The position numbers and the translations under genes were made by a program. A stretch of 64,000 bases of DNA, taken from contig NC_079887.1 in assembly GCF_029227915.1 (NCBI RefSeq), positions 28,271,650 to 28,335,649 on the forward strand, read 5' to 3'. Positions within the stretch are counted from its first letter, which is position 1, and each line of letters starts with the position of its first letter. Shown here piece by piece: positions 36,451-48,200 of the stretch. The notes beneath the pieces are model-generated. The model worked only from the letters and a program-made list of their open reading frames with translations. It ran no database searches and was not told the DNA's origin. The DNA comes from Hydractinia symbiolongicarpus (taxonomy: Eukaryota > Cnidaria > Hydrozoa > Anthoathecata > Hydractiniidae).

Positions 36451-38002
36451 AAACGCATGAGACTTGTAGTTTTCAAAAATGTTTTCATTTTTGATGAGAC
36501 GCTGAATAAAAGCAGTTTAATCGCCGGCAAACGGAGTAAACTCATTTCCCGAACGATTTTTGAAATTATTTTTTCACCACTAAAACGCATGAGACTTGTA
36601 GTTTTTAAAAATGTTTTCATTTTTGATGAGACGCTTAATGAAAGAGGTTTAATCGCCGGCAAACGAAATCCCGCGTTTTCCCGTAAATCCGGGGCTTGGC
36701 CCGTATAGTCGAATGTATACAAAGAAAGTACCCAGGGAGTAAACTCATTTCCCGAACGATTTTTTAAATTTTTTTTTCACCACTAAAACGCATGAAACTT
36801 GTAGTTTTCAAAAATGTTTTCATTTTTGATGAGACGCTGTATAAAAGAAGTTTAATCGCCGGCAAACGAAAACCCGCGATTTCCCGTAAATCCCGGGCTT
36901 GGCACGTATAGTCGAATGTATACAAAGAAAGTACCCTGTGAGTAAACTCATTTCCAGAACGATTTTTTAAATTATTTTTTCACCACTAAAACGCATAAGA
37001 CTTGTAGTTTTTAAAAATGTTTTCATTTTTGATGAGACGCTGAATAAAAGCAGTTTAATCGCCGGCAAACGAAAACCCGCGTTTTCCCGTAAATCCGGGG
37101 CTTGGCCCGTATAGTCAAAAGTATACAAAGAAAGTACCCAGGGAGTAAACTCATTTCCCGAACGATTTTTTAAATTTTTTTTTCACCACTAAAACGCATG
37201 AAACTTGTAGTTTTCAAAAATGTTTTCATTTTTGATGAGACGCTGTATAAAAGAAGTTTAATCGCCGGCAAACGAAAATCCGCGAGTTCCTGTAAATCCC
37301 GGACTCGGCCCGTATAGTCAAAAGTATACAAAGAAAGTACCCAGGGAGTAAACTCATTTCCCGAACGATTTTTTAATTTATTTTTTCACCACTAAAACGC
37401 ATGAGACTTGTAGTTTTCAAAAATGTTTTCATTTTTGATGAGACGCTTAATGAAAGAGGTTTAATCGCCGGCAAACGAAAACCCGCGATTTCCCGTAAAT
37501 CCGGGGCTTGGCCCGTATAGTCAAAAGTATACAAAGAAAGTACCCAGGGAGTAAACTCATTTCCCGAACGATTTTTTAAATTATTTTTTCACCACTAAAA
37601 CGCATGAGACTTGTAGTTTTCAAAAATATTTTCATATTTGATGTGACGCTGAATAAAAGAAGTTTAATCGCCGGCAAACGAAAATCCGCGAGTTCCTGTA
37701 AATCCCGGACTCGGCCCGTATAGTCAAAAGTATACAAAGAAAGTACCCAGGGAGTAAACTCATTTCCCGAACGATTTTTTAATTTATTTTTTCACCACTA
37801 AAACGCATGAGACTTGTAGTTTTCAAAAATGTTTTCATTTTTGATGAGACGCTTAATGAAAGAGGTTTAATCGGCGGCAAACGAAATCCCGCGTTTTCCC
37901 GTAAATCCGGGGCTTGGCCCGTATAGTCGAATGTATACAAAGAAAGTACCCAGGGAGTAAACTCATTTCCCGAACGATTTTTTATATTATTTTTTTACCA
38001 CT
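36451..38002. repeat. 8-monomer unit containing a 71-bp deletion (1552 bp)
   Basis: The first monomer reads caaacg directly into gagtaaac at 36533/36534. Relative to the intact homologue at 35235, the bases equivalent to 35318-35388 are missing (71 bp, with one ambiguous G). The unit length of 1552 bp equals 1623 minus 71. The same deletion joint recurs at 38085/38086, exactly 1552 bp away, so the deleted monomer was amplified with its neighbours. The tcggcggc change in the preceding cttaatg monomer and gctgtataaaag are shared at the same offset. The monomers near 37190 and 37392 are hybrids of neighbouring classes. Confidence 0.87.
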
Positions 38003-39351
38003 AAACGCATGAGACTTGTAGTTTTCAAAAATGTTTTCATTTTTGATGAGACGCTGAATAAAAGCAGTTTAATCGCCGGCAAACGGAGTAAACTCATTTC
38101 CCGAACGATTTTTGAAATTATTTTTTCACCACTAAAACGCATGAGACTTGTAGTTTTTAAAAATGTTTTCATTTTTGATGAGACGCTTAATGAAAGAGGT
38201 TTAATCGCCGGCAAACGAAATCCCGCGTTTTCCCGTAAATCCGGGGCTTGGCCCGTATAGTCGAATGTATACAAAGAAAGTACCCAGGGAGTAAACTCAT
38301 TTCCCGAACGATTTTTTAAATTTTTTTTTCACCACTAAAACGCATGAAACTTGTAGTTTTCAAAAATGTTTTCATTTTTGATGAGACGCTGTATAAAAGA
38401 TGTTTAATCGCCGGCAAACGAAAACCCGCGATTTCCCGTAAATCCCGGGCTTGGCACGTATAGTCGAATGTATACAAAGAAAGTACCCTGTGAGTAAACT
38501 CATTTCCAGAACGATTTTTTAAATTATTTTTTCACCACTAAAACGCATAAGACTTGTAGTTTTTAAAAATGTTTTCATTTTTGATGAGACGCTGAATAAA
38601 AGCAGTTTAATCGCCGGCAAACGAAAACCCGCGATTTCCCGTAAATCCGGGGCTTGGCCCGTATAGTCAAAAGTATACAAAGAAAGTACCCAGGGAGTAA
38701 ACTCATTTCCCGAACGATTTTTTAAATTTTTTTTTCACCACTAAAACGCATGAAACTTGTAGTTTTCAAAAATGTTTTCATTATTGATGAGACGCTGTAT
38801 AAAAGAAGTTTAATCGCCGGCAAACGAAAACCCGCGATTTCCCGTAAATCCCGGGCTTTGCACGTATAGTCGAATGTATACAAAGAAAGTACCCTGTGAG
38901 TAAACTCATTTCCAGAACGATTTTTTAAATTATTTTTTCACCACTAAAACGCATGAGACTTGTAGTTTTCAAAAATATTTTCATATTTGATGTGACGCTG
39001 AATAAAAGAAGTTTAATCGCCGGCAAACGAAAATCCGCGAGTTCCTGTAAATCCCGGACTCGGCCCGTATAGTCAAAAGTATACAAAGAAAGTACCCAGG
39101 GAGTAAACTCATTTCCCGAACGATTTTTTAATTTATTTTTTCACCACTAAAACGCATGAGACTTGTAGTTTTCAAAAATGTTTTCATTTTTGATGAGACG
39201 CTTAATGAAAGAGGTTTAATCGCCGGCAAACGAAATCCCGCGTTTTCCCGTAAATCCGGGGCTTGGCCCGTATAGTCGAATGTATACAAAGAAAGTACCC
39301 AGGGAGTAAACTCATTTCCCAAACGATTTTTTATATTATTTTTTTACCACT
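38003..39351. repeat. 7-monomer unit with the same 71-bp deletion (1349 bp)
   Basis: Second copy of the deletion unit; the joint is at 38085/38086. It matches the previous unit through the gctgtataaaag monomers and then diverges, with a catgaaac monomer carrying cattattgatg and gggctttgcacg, a gagttcctg monomer and a cttaatg monomer. It ends at the border with sub-array E2. Confidence 0.8.
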
Positions 39352-39959
39352 AAACGCATGAGACTTGTAGTTTTCAAAAATATTATCATATTTGATGTGA
39401 CGCTGAATAAAAGAAGTTTAATCGCCGGCAAACGAAAATCCGCGATTTCCCGTAAATCCCGGACTCGGCCCGTATAGTCAAAAGTATACAAAGAAAGTAC
39501 CCAGGGAGTAAACTCATTTCCCGAACGATTTTTGAAAATATTTTTTCACCACTAAAACGCATGAGACTTGTAGTTTTCAAAAATGTTTTCATTTTGGATG
39601 AGACGCTGAATAAAAGCAGTTTAATCGCCGGCAAACGAAAACCTGCGATTTCCCTAAATCCCGGACTCGGCCCGTATAGTCAAAAGTATACAAAGAAAGT
39701 ACCCAGGGAGTAAACTCATTTCCAGAACGATTTTTTAAATTATTTTTTCACCACTAAAACGCATAAGACTTGTAATTTTTAAAAATGTTTTCATTTTTGA
39801 TGAGACGCTGAATAAAAGAAGTTTAATCGCCGGCAAACGAAAACCCGCGATTTCCCGTAAATCCCGGGCTTGGCCCGTATAGTCAAAAGTATACAAAGAA
39901 AGTACCCTGTGAGTAAACTCATTTCCAAAACGATTTTTTAAATTATTCTTTCACCACTA

Positions 39960-41163
39960 AAACGCATAAGACTTGTAGTTTTCAAAAATGTTTTCATTTT
40001 TGATGAGACGCTGAATAAAAGAAGTTTAATCGCCGGCAAACGCAAACCCGCGATTTCCTGTAAATCCAGGGCTTGGCCCGTATAGTCAAAAGTATACAAA
40101 GAAAGTACCCAGGGAGTAAACTCATTTCCCGAACGATTTTTTAAATTATTTTTTCACCACTAAAACGCATGAGACTTGTAGTTTTCAAAAATGTTTTCAT
40201 TTTGGATGAGACGCTTAATGAAAGAGGTTTAATCGCCGGCAAACGCCGCGTTTTCCCGTAAATCCGGGGCTTGGCCCGTATAGTCGAATGTATACAAAGA
40301 AAGTACCCAGGGAGTAAACTCATTTCCCGAACGATTTTTTATATTATTTTTTTACCACTAAACGCATGAGACTTGTAGTTTTCAAAAATGTTTTCATTTT
40401 TGATGAGACGCTGAATAAAAGCAGTTTAATCGCCGGCAAACGAAAATCCGCGATTTCCCGTAAATCCCGGACTCGGCCCGTATAGTCAACGGTATACAAA
40501 GAAAGTACCCAGGGAGTAAACTCATTTCCCGAACAATTTTTGAAATTATTTTTTCACCACTAAACGCATGAGACTTGTAGTTTTCAAAAATGTTTTCATT
40601 TTTGATGAGACGCTGAATAAAAGAAGTTTAATCGCCGGCAAACGAAAACCCGCGATTTCCTGTAAATCCAGGGCTTGGCCCGTATAGTCAAAAGTATACA
40701 AAGAAAGTACCCAGGGAGTAAACTCATTTCCCGAACGATTTTTTAAATTATTTTTTCACCACTAAAACGCATGAGACTTGTAGTTTTCAAAAATGTTTTC
40801 ATTTTGGATGAGACGCTTAATGAAAGAGGTTTAATCGCCGGCAAACGCCGCGTTTTCCCGTAAATCCGGGGCTTGGCCCGTATAGTCGAATGTATACAAA
40901 GAAAGTACCCAGGGAGTAAACTCATTTCCCGAACGATTTTTTATATTATTTTTTTACCACTAAACGCATGAGACTTGTAGTTTTCAAAAATGTTTTCATT
41001 TTTGATGAGACGCTGAATAAAAGCAGTTTAATCGCCGGCAAACGAAAATCCGCGATTTCCCGTAAATCCCGGACTCGGCCCGTATAGTCAACGGTATACA
41101 AAGAAAGTACCCAGGGAGTAAACTCATTTCCCGAACAATTTTTGAAATTATTTTTTCACCACT
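39960..41163. repeat. Tandem 602-bp trimer with a 5-bp deletion marker
   Basis: Three monomers (ccagggcttgg; ttttggatgag fused to cttaatg; ctaaacgc/aagcag/tcaacgg) are repeated at 39960-40561 and 40562-41163. The middle monomer reads caaacgccgcg where other copies have caaacgaaatcccgcg, a loss of five bases, at about 40245 and again at about 40847, exactly 602 bp apart. The gaacaattt change in the third monomer is also shared. The middle monomer is a hybrid, because ttttggatgag otherwise goes with ctgaataaaagcag. Confidence 0.85.
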
Positions 41164-43188
41164 AAACGCATGAGACTTGTAGTTTTCAAAAATGTTTTCA
41201 TTTTTGATGAGACGCTGAATAAAAGCAGTTTAATCGCCGGCAAACGAAAATCCGCGATTTCCCGTAAATCCCGGACTCGGCCCGTATAGTCAACGGTATA
41301 CAAAGAAAGTACCCAGGGAGTAAACTCATTTCCCGAACAATTTTTGAAATTATTTTTTCACCACTAAAACGCATGAGACTTGTAGTTTTTAAAAATGTTT
41401 TCATTTTTGATGAGACGCTTAATGAAAGAGGTTTAATCGCCGGCAAACGAAATCCCGCGTTTCCCGTAAATCCGGGGCTTGGCCCGTATAGTCGAATGTA
41501 TACAAAGAAAGTACCAAGGGAGTAAACTCATTTCCCGAACGATTTTTTAAATTTTTTTTTCACCACTAAAACGCATCAAACTTGTAGTTTTCAAAAATGT
41601 TTTCATTTTTGATGAGACGCTGAATAAAAGAAGTTTAATCGCCGGCAAACGAAAACCCGCGATTTCCTGTAAATCCAGGGCTTGGCCCGTATAGTCAAAA
41701 GTATACAAAGAAAGTACCCAGGGAGTAAACTCATTTCCCGAACGATTTTTTAAATTATTTTTTCACCACTAAAACGCATGAGACTTGTAGTTTTCAAAAA
41801 TGTTTTCATTTTGGATGAGACGCTTAATGAAAGAGGTTTAATCGCCGGCAAACGAAATCCCGCGTTTTCCCGTAAATCCGGGGCTTGGCCCGTATAGTCG
41901 AATGTATACAAAGAAAGTACCCAGGGAGTAAACTCATTTCCCGAACGATTTTTTATATTATTTTTTTACCACTAAACGCATGAGACTTGTAGTTTTCAAA
42001 AATGTTTTCATTTTTGATGAGACGCTGAATAAAAGCAGTTTAATCGCCGGCAAACGAAAATCCGCGATTTCCCGTAAATCCCGGACTCGGCCCGTATAGT
42101 CAACGGTATACAAAGAAAGTACCCAGGGAGTAATCTCATTTCCCGAACAATTTTTGAAATTATTTTTTCACCACTAAAACGCATGAGACTTGTAGTTTTT
42201 AAAAATGTTTTCATTTTTGATGAGACGCTTAATGAAAGAGGTTTAATCGCCGGCAAACGAAATCCCGCGTTTTCCCGTAAATCCGGGGCTTGGCCCGTAT
42301 AGTCGAATGTATACAAAGAAAGTACCAAGGGAGTAAACTCATTTCCCGAACGATTTTTTAAATTTTTTTTTCACCACTAAAACGCATGAAACTTGTAGTT
42401 TTCAAAAATGTTTTCATTTTTGATGAGACGCTGAATAAAAGAAGTTTAATCGCCGGCAAACGAAAACCCGCGATTTCCCGTAAATCCCGGGCTTGGCACG
42501 TATAGTCGAATGTATACAAAGAAAGTACCCTGTGAGTAAATTCATTTCCAGAACGATTTTTTAAATTATTTTTTCACCACTAAAACGCATAAGACTTGTA
42601 GTTTTTAAAAATGTTTTCATTTTTGATGAGACGCTGAATAAAAGCAGTTTAATCGCCGGCAAACGAAAACCCGCGATTTCCCGTAAATCCGGGGCTTGGC
42701 CCGTATAGTCAAAAGTATACAAAGAAAGTACCCAGGGAGTAAACTCATTTCCCGAACGATTTTTTAAATTATTTTTTCACCACTAAAACGCATGAGACTT
42801 GTAGTTTTCAAAAATTTTTTCATATTTGATGTGACGCTGAATAAAAGAAGTTTAATCGCCGGCAAACGAAAATCCGCGAGTTCCTGTAAATCCCGGACTC
42901 GGCCCGTATAGTCAAAAGTATACAAAGAAAGTACCCAGGGAGTAAACTCATTTCCCGAACGATTTTTTAATTTATTTTTTCACCACTAAAACGCATGAGA
43001 CTTAGTTTTCAAAAATGTTTTCATTTTTGATGAGACGCTTAATGAAAGAGGTTTAATCGCCGGCAAACGAAATCCCGCGTTTTCCCGTAAATCCGGGGCT
43101 TGGCCCGTATAGTCGAATGTATACAAAGAAAGTACCCAGGGAGTAAACTCATTTCCCGAACGATTTTTTATATTATTTTTTTACCACT

Positions 43189-45214
43189 AAACGCATGAGA
43201 CTTGTAGTTTTCAAAAATATTATCATATTTGATGTGACGCTGAATAAAAGAAGTTTAATCGCCGGCAAACGAAAATCCGCGATTTCCCGTAAATCCCGGA
43301 CTCGGGCCGTATAGTCAAAAGTGTACAAAGAAAGTACCCAGGGAGTAAACTCATTTCCCGAACGATTTTTGAAAATATTTTTTCACCACTAAAACGCATG
43401 AGACTTGTAGTTTTCAAAAATGTTTTCATTTTGGATGAGACGCTGAATAAAAGCAGTTTAATCGCCGGCAAACGAAAACCTGCAATTTCCCTAAATCCCG
43501 GACTCGGCCCGTATAGTCAAAAGTATACAAAGAAAGTACCCAGGGAGTAAACTCATTTCCAGAACGATTTTTTAAATTATTTTTTCACCACTAAAACGCA
43601 TAAGACTTGTAATTTTTAAAAATGTTTTCATTTTTGATGAGACGCTGAATAAAAGAAGTTTAATCGCCGGCAAACGAAAACCCGCGATTTCCCGTAAATC
43701 CCGGGCTTGGCCCGTATACTCAAAAGTATACAAAGAAAGTACCCTGTGAGTAAACTCATTTCCAAAACGATTTTTTAAATTATTCTTTCACCACTAAAAC
43801 GCATAAGACTTGTAGTTTTCAAAAATGTTTTCATTTTTGATGAGACGCTGAATAAAAGAAGTTTAATCGCCGGCAAACGAAAACCCGCGATTTCCTGTAA
43901 ATCCAGGGCTTGGCCCGTATAGTCAAAAGTATACAAAGAAAGTACCCAGTGAGTAAACTCATTTCCCGAACGATTTTTTAAATTATTTTTTCACCACTAA
44001 AACGCATGAGACTTGTAGTTTTCAAAAATGTTTTCATTTTGGATGAGACGCTGAATAAAAGCAGTTTAATCGCCGGCAAACGAAATCCCGCGTTTTCCCG
44101 TAAATCCGGGGCTTGGCCCGTATAGTCGAATGTATACAAAGAAAGTACCCAGGGAGTAAACTCATTTCCCGAACGATTTTTTATATTATTTTTTTACCAC
44201 TAAACGCATGAGACTTGTAGTTTTCAAAAATATTATCATATTTGATGTGACGCTGAATAAAAGAAGTTTAATCGCCGGCAAACGAAAATCCGCGATTTCC
44301 CGTAAATCCCGGACTCGGCCCGTATAGTCAAAAGTATACAAAGAAAGTACCCAGGGAGTAAACTCATTTCCCGAACGATTTTTGAAAATATTTTTTCACC
44401 ACTAAAACGCATGAGACTTGTAGTTTTCAAAAATGTTTTCATTTTGGATGAGACGCTGAATAAAAGCAGTTTAATCGCCGGCAAACGAAAACCTGCGATT
44501 TCCCTAAATCCCGGACTCGGCCCGTATAGTCAAAAGTATACAAAGAAAGTACCCAGGGAGTAAACTCATTTCCAGAACGATTTTTTAAATTATTTTTTCA
44601 CCACTAAAACGCATAAGACTTGTAATTTTTAAAAATGTTTTCATTTTTGATGAGACGCTGAATAAAAGAAGTTTAATCGCCGGCAAACGAAAACCCGCGA
44701 TTTCCCGTAAATCCCGGGCTTGGCCCGTATAGTCAAAAGTATACAAAGAAAGTACCCTGTGAGTAAACTCATTTCCAAAACGATTTTTTAAATTATTCTT
44801 TCACCACTAAAACGCATAAGACTTGTAGTTTTCAAAAATGTTTTCATTTTTGATGAGACGCTGAATAAAAGAAGTTTAATCGCCGGCAAACGAAAACCCG
44901 CGATTTCCTGTAAATCCAGGGCTTGGCCCGTGTAGTCAAAAGTATACAAAGAAAGTACCCAGGGAGTAAACTCATTTCCCGAACGATTTTTTAAATTATT
45001 TTTTCACCACTAAAACGCATGAGACTTGTAGTTTTCAAAAATGTTTTCATTTTTGATGAGACGCTGAATAAAAGAAGTTTAATCGCCGGCAAACGAAAAC
45101 CCGCGATTTCCCGTAAATCCCGGGCTTGGCCCGTATAGTCAAAAGTATACAAAGAAAGTACCCAGGGAGTAAACTCATTTCCCGAACGATTTTTTATATT
45201 ATTTTTTTACCACT
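43189..45214. repeat. Tandem pair of a 5-monomer (1013-bp) unit
   Basis: Units 43189-44201 and 44202-45214 share the order atattatcatatttgatgtg, ttttggatgag/cctgcg, taatttttaaa, ccagggcttgg, then a variable fifth monomer (ttttggatgag with cccgcgttttcccg in the first unit, gaag/cccggg in the second). The same five-step order starts at 39352 and 47852, so this is a dispersed module as well as a tandem one. The first unit has private gactcgggccg and agtgtacaaag. Confidence 0.82.
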
Positions 45215-48200
45215 AAACGCATGAGACTTGTAGTTTTCAAAAATATTATCATATTTAATGAGACGCTGAATAAAAGAAGTTTAATCGCCGGCAAACGAAA
45301 ACCCGCGATTTCCCGTAAATCCCGGGCTTGGCACGTATAGTCGAATGTATACAAAGAAAGTACCCTGTGAGTAAACTCATTTCCAGAACTATTTTTTAAA
45401 TTATTTTTTCACCACTAAAACGCATAAGACTTGTTGTTTTTAAAAATGTTTTCATTTTTGATGAGACGCTAAATAAAAGCAGTTTAATCGCCGGCAAACG
45501 AAAACCCGCGATTTCCCGTAAATCCGGGGCTTGGCCCGTATAGTCAAAAGTATACAAAGAAAGTACCCAGGGAGTAAACTCATTTCCCGAACGATTTTTT
45601 AAATTATTTTTTCACCACTAAAACGCATGAGACTTGTAGTTTTCAAAAATGTTTTCATTTTTGATGAGACGCTGAATAACAGCAGTTTAATCGCCGGCAA
45701 ACGAAAACCTGCGATTTCCCTAAATCCCGGACTCAGCCCGTATAGTCAAAAGTATACAAAGAAAGTACCCAGGGAGTAAACTCATTTCCCGAACGATTTT
45801 TGAAATTATTTTTTCACCACTAAAACGCATGAGACTTGTAGTTTTCAAAAATGTTTTCATTTTTGATGAGACGTTTAATGAAAGAGGTTTAATCGCCGGC
45901 AAACGAAATCCCGCGTTTTCCCGTAAATCCGGGGCTTGGCCCGTATAGTCGAATGTATACAAAGAAAGTACCCAGGAAGTAAACTCATTTCCCGAACGAT
46001 TTTTTAAATTATTTTTTCACCACTATAACGCATGAGACTTGTAGTTTTCAAAAATGTTTTCATTTTTGATGAGACGCTGAATAAAAGCAGTTTAATCGCC
46101 GGCAAACAAAAATCCGCGATTTCCCGTAAATCCCGGACTCGGCCCGTATAGTCAACGGTATACAAAGAAAGTACCCAGGGAGTAAACTCATTTCCCGAAC
46201 GATTTTTGAAATTATTTTTTCACCACTAAAACGCATGAGACTTGTAGTTTTCAAAAATGTTTTCATTTTTGATGAGACGCTTAATGAAAGAGGTTTAATC
46301 GCCGGCAAACGAAATCCCGCGTTTTCCCGTAAATCCGGGGCTTGGCCCGTATAGTCGAATGTATACAAAGAAAGTACCCAGGGAGTAAACTCATTTCCCG
46401 AACGATTTTTTAAATTTTTTTTTCACCACTAAAACGCATGAAACTTGTAGTTTTCAAAAATGTTTTCATTTTTGATGAGACGCTGAATAAAAGAAGTTTA
46501 ATCGCCGGCAAACGAAAACCCGCGATTTCCCGTAAATCCCGGGCTTGGCACGTATAGTCGAATGTATACAAAGAAAGTACCCAGGGAGTAAACTCATTTC
46601 CCGAACGATTTTTTAAATTTTTTTTTCACCAATAAAACGCATGAAACTTGTAGTTTTCAAAAATGTTTTCATTTTTGATGAGACGCTGAATAAAAGAAGT
46701 TTAATCGCCGGCAAACGAAAATCCGCGATTTCCCGTAAATCCCGGGCTTGGCACGTATAGTCGAATGTATACAAAGAAAGTACCCTGTGAGTAAACTCAT
46801 TTCCAGAACGATTTTTTAAATTATTTTTTCACCACTAAAACGCATAAGACTTGTAGTTTTTAAAAATGTTTTCATTTTTGATGAGACGCTGAATAAAAGC
46901 AGTTTAATCGCCGGCAAACGAAAACCCGCGATTTCCCGTAAATCCGGGGCTTGGCCCGTATAGTCAAAAGTATACAAAGAAAGTACCCAGGGAGTAAACT
47001 CATTTCCCGAACGAGTTTTTAAATTATTTTTTCACCACTAAAACGCATGAGACTTGTAGTTTTCAAAAATATTTTCATATTTGATGTGACGCTGAATAAA
47101 AGAAGTTTAATCGCCGGCAAACGAAAATCCGCGAGTTCCTGTAAATCCCGGACTCGGCCCGTATAGTCAAAAGTATACAAAGAAAGTACCCAGGGAGTAA
47201 ACTCATTTCCCGAACGATTTTTTAATTTATTTTTTCACCACTAAAACGCATGAGACTTGTAGTTTTCAAAGATGTTTTCATTTTTGATGAGACGCTTAAT
47301 GAAAGAGGTTTAATCGCCGGCAAACGAAATCCCGCGTTTTCCCGTAAATCCGGGGCTTGGCCCGTATAGTCGAATGTATACAAAGAAAGTACCCAGGGAG
47401 TAAACTCATTTCCCGAACGATTTTTTAAATTTTTTTTTCACCACTAAAACGCATGAAACTTGTAGTTTTCAAAAATGTTTTCATTTTTGATGAGACGCTG
47501 AATAAAAGAAGTTTAATCGCCGGCAAACGAAAACCCGCGATTTCCTGAAAATCCAGGGCTTGGCCCGTATAGTCAAAAGTATACAAAGAAAGTACCCAGG
47601 GAGTAAACTCATTTCCCGAACAATTTTTTAAATTATTTTTTCACCACTAAAACGCATGAGACTTGTAGTTTTCAAAAATGTTTTCATTTTGGATGAGACG
47701 CTGAATAAAAGCAGTTTAATCGCCGGCAAACGAAATCCCGCGTTTTCCCGTAAATCCGGGGCTTGGCCCGTATAGTCGAATGTATACAAAGAAAGTACCC
47801 AGGGAGTAAACTCATTTCCCGAACGATTTTTTATATTATTTTTTTACCACTAAACGCATGAGACTTGTAGTTTTCAAAAATATTATCATATTTGATGTGA
47901 CGCTGAATAAAAGAAGTTTAATCGCCGGCAAACGAAAATCCGCGATTTCCCGTAAATCCCGGACTCGGCCCGTATAGTCAAAAGTATACAAAGAAAGTAC
48001 CCAGGGAGTAAACTCATTTCCCGAACGATTTTTGAAAATATTTTTTCACCACTAAAACGCATGAGACTTGTAGTTTTCAAAAATGTTTTCATTTTGGATG
48101 AGACGCTGAATAAAAGCAGTTTAATCGCCGGCAAACGAAAACCTGCGATTTCCCTAAATCCCGGACTCGGCCCGTATAGTCAAAAGTATACAAAGAAAGT

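Larger units (their letters stand above)
28981..39351. repeat. Sub-array E1: 4-, 6- and 8-monomer units
   Basis: Built mainly from a recurrent four-step order: a gatgtgacg/gagttcctg monomer, a cttaatg monomer, a catgaaac/ggcacg monomer, and a cataag T-type monomer with aagcag or agtaattt. Units beginning with ctaaacgc/aagcag/tcaacgg start at 33612, 35235, 36451 and 38003, spaced 1623, 1216 and 1552 bp, with 1349 bp from the last start to the next sub-array. Private markers are agtaatttaatcg (near 31073, 31884, 32255, 34690), gctgtataaaag (near 36837, 37243, 38391, 38794) and tcggcggc (near 36320 and 37872). Confidence 0.8.
39352..45214. repeat. Sub-array E2: 602-bp trimer and 1013-bp pentamer domain
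   Basis: Characterised by atattatcatatttgatgtg monomers with atttttgaaaatatttt tails (39352, 43189, 44202, and again at 47852 in E3), each followed by ttttggatgag, taatttttaaa and ccagggcttgg monomers. Between these lie the trimer pair (39960-41163), tcaacgg monomers with a gaacaattt variant (near 40530, 41130, 41335 and 42145) and two cttaatg monomers with taccaaggg (near 41515 and 42325). A single catcaaac head occurs near 41572, and cttagttttc with three bases lost near 43002. Confidence 0.77.

Noticed and set aside
36435-36722. A distinct protein encoded at 36435-36722 and 37987-38274
   Set aside because: The altered frame is fully explained by the 71-bp deletion joining two parts of the monomer; both copies are the same amplified event.
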